Below the pieces are notes generated by a model. It made no database searches, was not told the DNA's origin, and saw nothing but the letters and a program-made list of their open reading frames with translations. From Bacteroidetes bacterium UBA1947 (GTDB lineage: Bacteria > Bacteroidota > Bacteroidia > Chitinophagales > Chitinophagaceae): a stretch of DNA of 17,981 bases. Both the position numbers and the translations under genes were made by a program. Within the stretch, counting starts at the first letter, position 1. Each line of letters begins with the position of its first letter. Shown here one piece after another: positions 7,329-13,536 of the stretch. The stretch is taken from positions 1 through 17,981 of the forward strand of contig DDET01000032.1 of assembly GCA_002336915.1 (NCBI GenBank). The letters are read 5' to 3'.

Positions 7329-7337
7329 AAGACCCCC

Positions 7338-7345
7338 TACCTTTG
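7338..7345 (+). promoter_or_regulatory. -7 promoter box of the DAHP synthase gene, 6 nt from the start codon
   Basis: TACCTTTG is a full TAnnTTTG match and is followed by CATCCT and the ATG at 7352. This is the same 6-nt spacing as for truB on the other strand, again predicting a leaderless or nearly leaderless mRNA. The -33 position reads TTA rather than TTG. Confidence 0.6.
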
Positions 7346-7351
7346 CATCCT

Positions 7352-8431
7352 ATGTCATTTTTCAGAACGGGAGATGCGCCATTTGTAATAGCAGGGCCTT
7401 GCAGTGCGGAAACACGCGAACAGGTTTTGGAGACCGCAGCAGCATTATCAAAAATGCCGGTGAAACTATTTCGTTCCGGCGTATGGAAGCCGCGCACCAG
7501 GCCGGGTTCTTTCGAGGGCAAGGGAGTAGAAGCCTTAGGCTGGCTTAAAGAAGTGAAGGAAACATACAAACTGCCGGTAACCGTTGAGGTGGCAGAACCC
7601 GAACATGTGGAGCAGGCGTTGCTGTACGGTGTAGATGTGTTGTGGATAGGCGCACGTACGGCAGTAAATCCCTTCCAGGTGCAGCGTATAGCTGATGCAT
7701 TGAAAGGCATTGATATCCCTGTGATGGTAAAAAACCCCGTGAACCCCGATGTGGACCTTTGGCAGGGAGCGATAGAGCGATTTGAACGCATAGGTATTAC
7801 GGATATAGCCGCTATTCACAGGGGCTTTTCTTCCTACGAGGCGGCATCAGGCTACCGCAACCAGCCTAACTGGCCTATACCAATAGAACTGAAAAGGCGA
7901 AAGCCCGACTTATTTATTATTTGTGATCCAAGCCATATTACGGGCAATCGGGATAAAGTGTCTGAAGTGGCACAAAAGGCTATGGATATGGGGTTTAATG
8001 GCCTGATGATAGAAACGCATCCGCGTCCTGATGAGGCATGGAGCGATGCTGCACAGCAATTGACACCACAGGCCTTGCAGGAATTGCTATCCGGGCTCAT
8101 AGTGCGCAGGCAGTATACCGAAGACATGAGCATGGCAAATGAACTGGAATACCTCCGCCAGCTAATGGATAGTACAGATGCTGAAATAATAGACCTGTTA
8201 GCAAGGCGCATGGAGCTCACCGAGCGCATGGGCGCAGTTAAAAAAGCCTGCAATATGACCGCATACCAGCCCGACCGCTGGCGCGAGATAGTGGCCACAC
8301 GCAGCAGCCAGGCCGGTATAAAGATGCTATCGGAGGAATTCATACTGGCCCTGTACGAGAAAATACATGACGAAAGTATCCGCAGGCAGCTGGAAATATT
8401 ACAGGGTACTACCAATGAAGTAAAAAAGTAA
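7352..8431 (+). CDS. Bifunctional DAHP synthase / chorismate mutase
   Basis: A 359-residue fusion. The N-terminal part (about residues 1-255) is a KDO8P-synthase-like (type I-beta) DAHP synthase, which condenses PEP and erythrose 4-phosphate as first step of the shikimate pathway: FVIAGPCSAET (residues 11-21), FRSGVWKPRTRPGSFEGKG, DVLWIGART, MVKNPVNPD and the metal-site region IICDPSHITGNRD. The C-terminal part (about 265-345) is an all-helical AroQ chorismate mutase: LEYLRQLMDSTDAEIIDLLARR, then AVKKA and YQPDRWREIV. This fusion order is common in Bacteroidota and probably lets the mutase domain give feedback control. The ATG at 7352 is chosen over the in-frame TTG at 7343 because the latter lies inside the -7 box. 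The methyltransferase gene follows after 29 nt. Confidence 0.95.
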   Translation: MSFFRTGDAPFVIAGPCSAETREQVLETAAALSKMPVKLFRSGVWKPRTRPGSFEGKGVEALGWLKEVKETYKLPVTVEVAEPEHVEQALLYGVDVLWIGARTAVNPFQVQRIADALKGIDIPVMVKNPVNPDVDLWQGAIERFERIGITDIAAIHRGFSSYEAASGYRNQPNWPIPIELKRRKPDLFIICDPSHITGNRDKVSEVAQKAMDMGFNGLMIETHPRPDEAWSDAAQQLTPQALQELLSGLIVRRQYTEDMSMANELEYLRQLMDSTDAEIIDLLARRMELTERMGAVKKACNMTAYQPDRWREIVATRSSQAGIKMLSEEFILALYEKIHDESIRRQLEILQGTTNEVKK

Positions 8432-8460
8432 CTTTACCCGTTTTAAAAAGTATTTGAACA

Positions 8461-9252
8461 TTGGCCCTCAAGCAGCATAAAGACGAAAAGATACGTTACG
8501 AACAGCAGGTCGATAACTCAAAGTCTTACGTGATCCCTTTTATAGAAAAGACCCATCCAATAGGTGCGGGTACTACTGTGCTGGAGATTGGCTGCGGTGA
8601 GGGTGGTGTGCTTGCTCCTTTTGCGGAGCGGGGTTGCTACTGCGTAGGTGTGGACCTTGACAGTATTCGCATAGACATTGCCAACAGGTTTTTTGCGAAA
8701 GAAGTTGCTGAAGGCAAAATGTCCTTTTTATTCAAGAACGTTTACGATGACGACTTCCTGGCTAAGTACCGTGGTTTCTTTGATGTTATTATTTTAAAAG
8801 ATACTATTGAGCATGTGCCGGAACAGGAAGAGTTCATTCCATATCTTAAGAATTTTCTAAAGCCCGGTGGACAGATATTTTTTGGCTTTCCTCCCTGGTA
8901 CATGCCCTTCGGCGGTCACCAGCAGTTATGCCAAAAGAAGTTCACCAGTATGTTACCGTACTATCATTTACTGCCTCGTCCTCTATATAGAGGCTTTTTA
9001 AAAATGATGGGTGAAAGCGATTATACCCTGGAACTACTCACCGAGATATATGATACGCGTATCAGCATAGAGCGCTTTGAGCGCATACTTAGGAAAAGTG
9101 ATCTGAAAGTGTTGAACAAGCAACACTATTTCATCAATCCCATATACCGCTATAAATTTGGATTGAAGCCGAGGAAACAATTGGGCTTAATAACGCATTT
9201 GCCTTATTTGCGTGATTTCGTAACCACCTGCGTGTATTATACAGTGGGCTAA
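8461..9252 (+). CDS. Class I SAM-dependent methyltransferase
   Basis: A 263-residue methyltransferase of unknown substrate. Motif I is VLEIGCGEGGVLAPFAERG (about residues 41-59), followed by the acidic ribose-binding end of strand 2 (CVGVDLDSIRI), and a motif IV-like FFDVIILKDTIEHVPE, giving a complete SAM-binding Rossmann domain. The segment FGFPPWYMPFGGHQQLC and the basic C-terminus with RYKFGLKPRKQLG are outside the core fold and may define the acceptor. The start is TTG at 8461 (MALKQHKDEKIRYE): a TGA lies two codons upstream and no ATG occurs before motif I. It begins 29 nt after the DAHP synthase/chorismate mutase gene and is probably co-transcribed with it, although a link to aromatic metabolism is not shown. 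Confidence 0.88.
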   Translation: MALKQHKDEKIRYEQQVDNSKSYVIPFIEKTHPIGAGTTVLEIGCGEGGVLAPFAERGCYCVGVDLDSIRIDIANRFFAKEVAEGKMSFLFKNVYDDDFLAKYRGFFDVIILKDTIEHVPEQEEFIPYLKNFLKPGGQIFFGFPPWYMPFGGHQQLCQKKFTSMLPYYHLLPRPLYRGFLKMMGESDYTLELLTEIYDTRISIERFERILRKSDLKVLNKQHYFINPIYRYKFGLKPRKQLGLITHLPYLRDFVTTCVYYTVG

Positions 9253-9268
9253 TTTGAAGCTTTTTCAG

Positions 9269-9276
9269 TAAATTTG
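9269..9276 (+). promoter_or_regulatory. -7 promoter box of the toxin-antitoxin operon
   Basis: TAAATTTG is a full TAnnTTTG match, 17 nt before the antitoxin ATG at 9294, so the operon can be transcribed independently of the methyltransferase. No TTG occurs at the expected -33 distance, which could mean activator dependence or a weak promoter. Confidence 0.5.
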
Positions 9277-9293
9277 TATAACAAGGTTTTGTT

Positions 9294-9527
9294 ATGGACG
9301 TGACCACCCTGAGGAAGCAATTGCATGAATATATAGATGGTGCTGATGAGCAGCATTTAGCTGCTATTTTCCAATTAATTGAGGAAGATAATGTGACCTA
9401 TAATGAAGGGGCCATAAAGCTATTTCATGAACGAAGAGATAAGCATTTAAAGGGAGAAGGCAAATCATACTCCGCAGAAGAATCGCTTAGCAGGATGAAA
9501 GAGCATAAGAAAGGCAATGGCGTATAA
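9294..9527 (+). CDS. Putative antitoxin of a type II toxin-antitoxin pair
   Basis: A 77-residue, charged, largely helical protein (MDVTTLRKQLHEYIDGADEQHLAAIFQLIEED...) whose start lies 17 nt after a -7 box. No ribbon-helix-helix or helix-turn-helix motif is obvious to me; the N-terminal helices followed by a Lys/Glu-rich tail (EGKSYSAEESLSRMKEHKKGNG) fit the small antitoxins found with RelE/ParE-like toxins, where the C-terminal tail wraps the toxin. The assignment depends mainly on position: the last 11 bp overlap the start of the RelE/ParE-like gene, which implies translational coupling. The exact antitoxin family is not determined. Confidence 0.8.
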   Translation: MDVTTLRKQLHEYIDGADEQHLAAIFQLIEEDNVTYNEGAIKLFHERRDKHLKGEGKSYSAEESLSRMKEHKKGNGV

Positions 9528-9816
9528 AGTTTTTGTACGGGAAGAAGCCGAGGCCGAAGCAATAGAGGCCTATTTATATTATGACCAAATACAACCTGCC
9601 CTCGGTGCTCGTTTTTTAGCTACGCTTCAATTTGCATATGCGCAATTGGCCGATACGCCTTTAAGTTATGGCATACTATCAGCAGACTCCAAACACGTGT
9701 TAAGGGATGTAAAAATTAAGGGATTTCCTTTTGTTGTAATTTTTGAGGTCATCAATAAGGAAGTACATGTGTATGCAGTGCATAATACATACAAAAACCC
9801 GTTAGATTTTACATAG
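9517..9816 (+). CDS. RelE/ParE-superfamily toxin
   Basis: The 99-residue protein shows the RelE/ParE fold pattern: a first strand and helix (MAYKVFVREEAEAEAIEAYLYYDQIQ), a helical hairpin (LGARFLATLQFAYAQLADTP), and the C-terminal sheet with LRDVKIKGFPFVVIFEVINKEVHVYAVHNTYKNP. The conserved 'R-x(5)-FP-hydrophobic-I-F ... V-x-V-x-AV' core is intact, so it does not look decayed. Family members are either mRNA interferases (RelE) or gyrase poisons (ParE); the sequence alone does not decide. The start overlaps the antitoxin by 11 bp. Its TAG stop is immediately followed, with no intervening base, by the stop codon of the convergent aroE. Confidence 0.85.
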   Translation: MAYKVFVREEAEAEAIEAYLYYDQIQPALGARFLATLQFAYAQLADTPLSYGILSADSKHVLRDVKIKGFPFVVIFEVINKEVHVYAVHNTYKNPLDFT

Positions 9817-10545
9817 TCAGCTATTCCAAATCTCCCAGGCAGCATCAGCCTGTAATTCCAGCATTTCACGGCCGTTCTTTATGGTAGCTCCATGCTGTTT
9901 GCCTATTTGCAAAAATTTGGTTTCCGCGGGATTGTAAATAAGGTCGTAGAGCAGGTGTTTACCGGTAATTCCTTCGTACGGTATGTGTGGTGCGTACTTT
10001 GTCTCGGGCGCTTTGCCCACCGGGCTGCAGTTTATGATAAGTGGATGCGCTTTTATTATTTCCGGACCAAGTTCATCATAACACAATGCGCCGCTTTTTT
10101 TAGCGCGCGATATTTTCAAATAAGTTATGCCCAGTTGCTCAAGCACATAAGCCACAGCTTTCGAAGCCCCACCTGTACCCAATATCAATGCCTGTTTATG
10201 ATGCGGTTTCAATAAGGGTGTTAGGCTCTGTTCAAAGCCGGTCACATCTGTGTTATGGCCTGTTTTAATGCCCCCTTTAAATGAAATAGTATTTACCGCA
10301 CCAATTTTTCCGGCAACAGCATCAAGTGCATCGAGGTATGGAATTACAGCCTCTTTGTATGGTATGGTAACGTTTAAGCCCCTGAAGGAATGTGCATCAA
10401 GCAAGGAGGGGAATGCCTCGATAGATACTAAAGGGTAAGCAGTATAAACAGCATCAATATGTAGCGCGGCAAATTTTTTTGCAAAGTACTCTGGTGAAAA
10501 AGAATGCCCGAGTGGGTAGCCTATCAGTCCGTATTCGGCAGGCAT
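9817..10545 (-). CDS. aroE: Shikimate dehydrogenase AroE
   Basis: AroE reduces 3-dehydroshikimate to shikimate with NADPH. The 242-residue protein carries the substrate-binding motif GYPLGHSFSP (residues 9-18, with Ser15 and Ser17), the catalytic Lys64 in NVTIPYKE, Asn85, and the catalytic Asp100 in HNTDVTGF. The nucleotide-binding loop is LILGTGGASKAVAYVLEQLG, and the C-terminal GREMLELQADAAWEIW is family-typical. The ATG (10543-10545) is only 1 nt after the stop of the phosphosulfolactate synthase gene, so it should be translated from the same mRNA. No terminator is seen at its end; the stop abuts that of the convergent toxin gene. Confidence 0.96.
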   Translation of the reverse strand: MPAEYGLIGYPLGHSFSPEYFAKKFAALHIDAVYTAYPLVSIEAFPSLLDAHSFRGLNVTIPYKEAVIPYLDALDAVAGKIGAVNTISFKGGIKTGHNTDVTGFEQSLTPLLKPHHKQALILGTGGASKAVAYVLEQLGITYLKISRAKKSGALCYDELGPEIIKAHPLIINCSPVGKAPETKYAPHIPYEGITGKHLLYDLIYNPAETKFLQIGKQHGATIKNGREMLELQADAAWEIWNS

Positions 10546-10546
10546 G

Positions 10547-11338
10547 TTATTCTAAACTGTTGGAGTTTGCCTTCTCTGTTTTGTCCAGGAACAGGTAGAA
10601 TGTATCGCCACGCAGGCCCACACGGGTTGCTTCCAGCGGTATCACTTCTGCAGGGGCAATATTGCCCAGGTTCACATTAGCACCCAGTAGCTCCATGAAA
10701 TAAACCTGCTGTGCCTTTTGCGGCGCTTCCCAGATTATTTTTTCTGATGGTATCTTCGTCAGTATTTCCTGTACCAATCCTTCGCGCACCTCTCCGCTGC
10801 CGCGGTATATGCCCACATTACCTGCTTCACGTGCTTCGGCAATTACATAGCTCGAGCCCGATTCCAGTTCTGCATGCATCAGCTCTATCCACTTGTATGG
10901 CGGCATGATATGCGTTGCATCCTTAGAACCTACTTCCGATAACACCGTAGTATGCTTTGCCAGTTTTTCTATATAGCCACACTTTTCAGTATGCGGTATG
11001 GTGATTGAGCCATCCGATACTTCAACATAAGTGATACCATATTCTTTTAGTACTGCCAGGTAGTCGTCAAATTGGTTACGTACCAGGAAAGCCTCGAATA
11101 AGGTACCGCCAAAATAAACGGGTATATCCAGTTTCTTATATATCTCTATTTTTTCGCGCAGGTGGTCGGTTACAAATGCAGTACCGAAACCTAATTTTAC
11201 AATATCTACATATGGGGCTGCAACCGAAAGAAAATCTTTGGTACCCTCTATGCCCATGCCTTTATCCATGACCATGGTAATACCGTTGCTGCGTGGTTTG
11301 CTTGTTCGCTTGGGTAATTGACTTAAGGGGAAATTCAT
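10547..11338 (-). CDS. Phosphosulfolactate synthase (ComA family)
   Basis: The 263-residue protein matches the (2R)-phospho-3-sulfolactate synthase family, a TIM-barrel enzyme adding sulfite to phosphoenolpyruvate. Characteristic segments are GITMVMDKGMGIEG (residues 19-32, with Asp25 and Lys26), DIVKLGFGTAFV (Lys48), YFGGTLFEAFLVRNQFDDYL, YVEVSDGSI, VLSEVGSKDATH and IIWEAPQKAQQVYFMELLGANVNLGNI. In methanogens the enzyme begins coenzyme M synthesis; in bacteria it supplies sulfolactate or, by further steps, cysteate-type sulfonates. No later step of that pathway is in the window, so the end product is unknown. It is first gene of an operon with aroE and has the best promoter match in the window. 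The family symbol comA is avoided because it is confusable with competence genes. Confidence 0.92.
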   Translation of the reverse strand: MNFPLSQLPKRTSKPRSNGITMVMDKGMGIEGTKDFLSVAAPYVDIVKLGFGTAFVTDHLREKIEIYKKLDIPVYFGGTLFEAFLVRNQFDDYLAVLKEYGITYVEVSDGSITIPHTEKCGYIEKLAKHTTVLSEVGSKDATHIMPPYKWIELMHAELESGSSYVIAEAREAGNVGIYRGSGEVREGLVQEILTKIPSEKIIWEAPQKAQQVYFMELLGANVNLGNIAPAEVIPLEATRVGLRGDTFYLFLDKTEKANSNSLE

Positions 11339-11363
11339 GCGAATGATTTTTCTTTAACAAAAA

Positions 11364-11395
11364 CAAAGGTAGTGTTTCAGAGATGATGCGCAAAA
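11364..11395 (-). promoter_or_regulatory. Promoter of the phosphosulfolactate synthase-aroE operon
   Basis: Read on the minus strand, TTTTTG (ending at 11391) is followed after exactly 19 bp by TACCTTTG (11371-11364). Both elements match the Bacteroidota consensus. Transcription should start near 11358, giving a leader of about 20 nt before the ATG at 11338. Confidence 0.75.
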
Positions 11396-11437
11396 ATGTT
11401 GCTACACTTTGTATATTAGCACTATATTTCTCTGATT

Positions 11438-11728
11438 ATGAAACGTAATGTCCCTGTATTCGGCCTCCTGATAGGTTTGGTAACGCCGGTTATCGGTTTT
11501 ATCATCATGTATTTTATCTGGGGCCACGGCATGCCTATGGGAGAGTTTATCCGCACACTGGTGAACAATCATGATATGGCTTCGAAAGTGCTGAGTCTTG
11601 GCCTGCTTTTAAACCTGCTTCCATTTATATTATACACCAACAAACGCCTTGATTATACAGCGCGTGGCATTCTTGTGGCCACGATTCTTTACGCTGTGCT
11701 TATTGTATTGATCAAATACGTGTGGTAG
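11438..11728 (+). CDS. Small three-helix membrane protein upstream of lpxB
   Basis: A 96-residue hydrophobic protein with three likely transmembrane helices: about residues 8-28 (FGLLIGLVTPVIGFIIMYFI), 48-66 (KVLSLGLLLNLLPFILYT) and 74-94 (ARGILVATILYAVLIVLIKY). A short polar loop, GHGMPMGEFIRTLVNNHDMA, lies between the first two. I do not recognise a named family. It ends 4 nt before the lpxB start on the same strand, so the two are almost certainly co-transcribed and possibly translationally coupled, which hints at a role in the envelope. TATATTTC (11423-11430) with a TTG 21 bp upstream is a weak promoter candidate; the divergent operon's promoter lies in the same 99-bp spacer. Confidence 0.85.
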   Translation: MKRNVPVFGLLIGLVTPVIGFIIMYFIWGHGMPMGEFIRTLVNNHDMASKVLSLGLLLNLLPFILYTNKRLDYTARGILVATILYAVLIVLIKYVW

Positions 11729-11732
11729 CCAT

Positions 11733-12839
11733 ATGCGCTATTACATTATAGCGGGCGAGGCCAGCGGCGATCTGCATGGCAGCAATCTCATAAAGGCCTT
11801 GCGTCAAAGGGATAATAATGCGGTGATACAAGCATGGGGTGGCGATAAGATGGAGGCGGCCGGTGCCACACTTGTAAGGCACTATCGCGACCTCGCCTTT
11901 ATGGGCTTTGTAGAAGTGCTGAAGCATCTGCCCACCATACTCGGTAACATTGCCTTTTGCAAAAAAGATATTCTTGAGTTCAAGCCCGATGTGCTGATCT
12001 TTATCGATTACCCGGGCTTTAATATGCGCATAGCCGAATGGGCTAAAAAACAGGGCTTCCGCACGGTATATTATATATCGCCCACAGTTTGGGCATGGAA
12101 GGAGAACCGCGTGAAAAAGATAAAGCGCGATGTGGACCTGATGATGGTGATACTGCCCTTTGAAGCTGACTTTTATAAAGACAGGTGGCAGCACGATGTA
12201 GTGTACACCGGCCACCCGCTGATAGAAGTGATACAGCATGAAAAAGAAATAGTACCTATTGAGCCGATAAGTACCGATAAACCAATAATAGCCATACTGC
12301 CCGGCAGCCGACGGCAGGAGATACTAACCAAGCTGCCCGTGATGCTGCAGATGGTAAAGTACTACCCCCAATACCGCTTCGTAATAGCAAAAGCCCCTGC
12401 ATTGCCCGACGATCTGTACACAGACATCATAGGCGACAAAGATGTGCTCTTCCTGCAAAACCAAACCTACAATATACTAAAGCAGGCAACTGCCGCATTG
12501 GTGACTAGCGGTACTGCAACGCTGGAAACAGCTTTGTTTGGCGTACCCCAGGTAGTATGTTATAAGGCAGAACCCATATCGTTTTGGATAGCAAAGAGAA
12601 TTGTGAAGGTGAAATACATATCGCTGGTGAACCTGATAATGGACAAGCCGGTGGTAACAGAACTGATACAAGGCGACCTGAACGAAAGCCGCCTGAAAGC
12701 CGAACTGGACAAGATACTTACAGATGGTCCCGAACTGCAACAGATGAAAAGTGACTATGCCGGGCTTTGGAGTAAGCTAGGCAGTAAAAGTGCATCAAGA
12801 GAGGCTGCTGACGCGATCACAAAGCTCCTCTCCACTTAA
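11733..12839 (+). CDS. lpxB: Lipid-A-disaccharide synthase LpxB
   Basis: LpxB condenses UDP-2,3-diacylglucosamine with lipid X to give the lipid A disaccharide at the inner face of the inner membrane. The 368-residue length is normal. Family signatures are YYIIAGEASGDLHG (N-terminal, with Glu9 and Asp13), AFMGFVEVLKHLP, LIFIDYPGFNMRIAEWAKK, YYISPTVWAWKENRVKKIKR, YTGHPLIE, the glycosyltransferase-B loop ILPGSRRQEI, and the C-terminal LVTSGTATLETALFGVPQVVCYK. The ATG lies 4 nt after the membrane-protein gene stop. No intrinsic terminator is obvious in the 67 bp before the next gene. Confidence 0.97.
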   Translation: MRYYIIAGEASGDLHGSNLIKALRQRDNNAVIQAWGGDKMEAAGATLVRHYRDLAFMGFVEVLKHLPTILGNIAFCKKDILEFKPDVLIFIDYPGFNMRIAEWAKKQGFRTVYYISPTVWAWKENRVKKIKRDVDLMMVILPFEADFYKDRWQHDVVYTGHPLIEVIQHEKEIVPIEPISTDKPIIAILPGSRRQEILTKLPVMLQMVKYYPQYRFVIAKAPALPDDLYTDIIGDKDVLFLQNQTYNILKQATAALVTSGTATLETALFGVPQVVCYKAEPISFWIAKRIVKVKYISLVNLIMDKPVVTELIQGDLNESRLKAELDKILTDGPELQQMKSDYAGLWSKLGSKSASREAADAITKLLST

Positions 12840-12879
12840 TTGATGATTAATATCATTACCTCGCACCCATTTAAATAAT

Positions 12880-12887
12880 TACCTTCG
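12880..12887 (+). promoter_or_regulatory. Possible -7 box of the phnA-type gene
   Basis: TACCTTCG matches TAnnTTTG at 7 of 8 positions and lies 19 nt before the ATG at 12907. No clear -33 element. Confidence 0.35.
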
Positions 12888-12906
12888 CGCGCACTAAAAT
12901 AAAAAT

Positions 12907-13491
12907 ATGAAGCTGGAAGAATTGTTGCTAAAAAGAAGTGAGGGCAAATGCGAGCTATGCCGGGCCGAAACGAAGCTGAGCTTATATGAAGTAATGCCGC
13001 AACAGAAAAGTAATGAAGATGATTGCATCATGATCTGTAATAAATGTCTTGCGCAGATAGAAAAGAAAGAAGACCTGGACAAGGCCCATTGGGCCTGCCT
13101 CACCACAAGTATGTGGAGTGATGTGCCCGGCGTACAAGTGATTACATGGCGCATGCTGCACAGGTTCAGCAGCGAAAGCTGGGCAACCGATGCTCTTGAC
13201 ATGATGTACCTGGACGACGATAGGCTTGCCTGGGCCAAAGCTACAGGCGAGCACGAAAGCGACAATGTTGTCGACCTTCATAGGGACAGCAACGGTACAG
13301 TGCTCAACAGTGGTGATACCATCGTGCTCACAAAGTCTTTGGATGTAAAGGGTACTACGTTAAATGCGAAAATGGGCACAGTTGTAAAAAACATCCGCCT
13401 TGTAGAAGGTAACACAGAACAAATAGAAGGTAAGATAGAAGGGCAGCTGATTGTTATCCTTACTAAATATGTTAGAAAACAGGGAAGCTGA
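12907..13491 (+). CDS. phnA: PhnA-type zinc-ribbon protein
   Basis: This 194-residue protein belongs to the PhnA family named after a gene near the E. coli phosphonate operon; it is not phosphonoacetate hydrolase and its biochemical role is unknown. An N-terminal zinc ribbon is formed by Cys15, Cys18, Cys44 and Cys47 (KCELC, then MICNKC). The middle (HWACLTTSMWSDVPGVQVITWRMLHRF, then WATDALDMMYLDDDRLAWAK) is the portion seen in longer family members, and the C-terminus (about 125-194) is the conserved PhnA domain: VVDLHRDSNGTVLNSGDTIVLTKSLDVKG and a final VILTKYVRKQGS. The stop codon lies inside the loop of the following terminator hairpin. It is apparently transcribed alone. Confidence 0.92.
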   Translation: MKLEELLLKRSEGKCELCRAETKLSLYEVMPQQKSNEDDCIMICNKCLAQIEKKEDLDKAHWACLTTSMWSDVPGVQVITWRMLHRFSSESWATDALDMMYLDDDRLAWAKATGEHESDNVVDLHRDSNGTVLNSGDTIVLTKSLDVKGTTLNAKMGTVVKNIRLVEGNTEQIEGKIEGQLIVILTKYVRKQGS

Positions 13492-13507
13492 TTCTCCCTG
13501 TTTTTTT
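13477..13507. terminator. Intrinsic terminator overlapping the phnA stop codon
   Basis: AAACAGGGA (13477-13485) pairs with TCCCTGTTT (13495-13503): a 9-bp stem with a 9-nt loop, followed by T's to 13507. The minus strand also gives TTTTC after the hairpin, so it can also stop transcription from the convergent kinase gene ending at 13537. The phnA TGA (13489-13491) lies in the loop. Confidence 0.88.
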
Positions 13508-13536
13508 CCGTTCCTCGAAGTATCGCCGTTTACGGT

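Noticed and set aside
7852..8415. 187-codon open frame on the minus strand opposite the DAHP synthase/chorismate mutase gene
   Set aside because: Antisense to a strongly conserved enzyme; the Ser/Arg-rich translation is typical of a shadow frame.
11712..12239. 175-codon open frame on the minus strand opposite lpxB
   Set aside because: Antisense to conserved LpxB motifs, with no promoter or family features.
12841..12857. AT-rich palindrome-like sequence after lpxB, considered as a terminator
   Set aside because: No GC-rich stem and no T tract follow, so it does not qualify as an intrinsic terminator.
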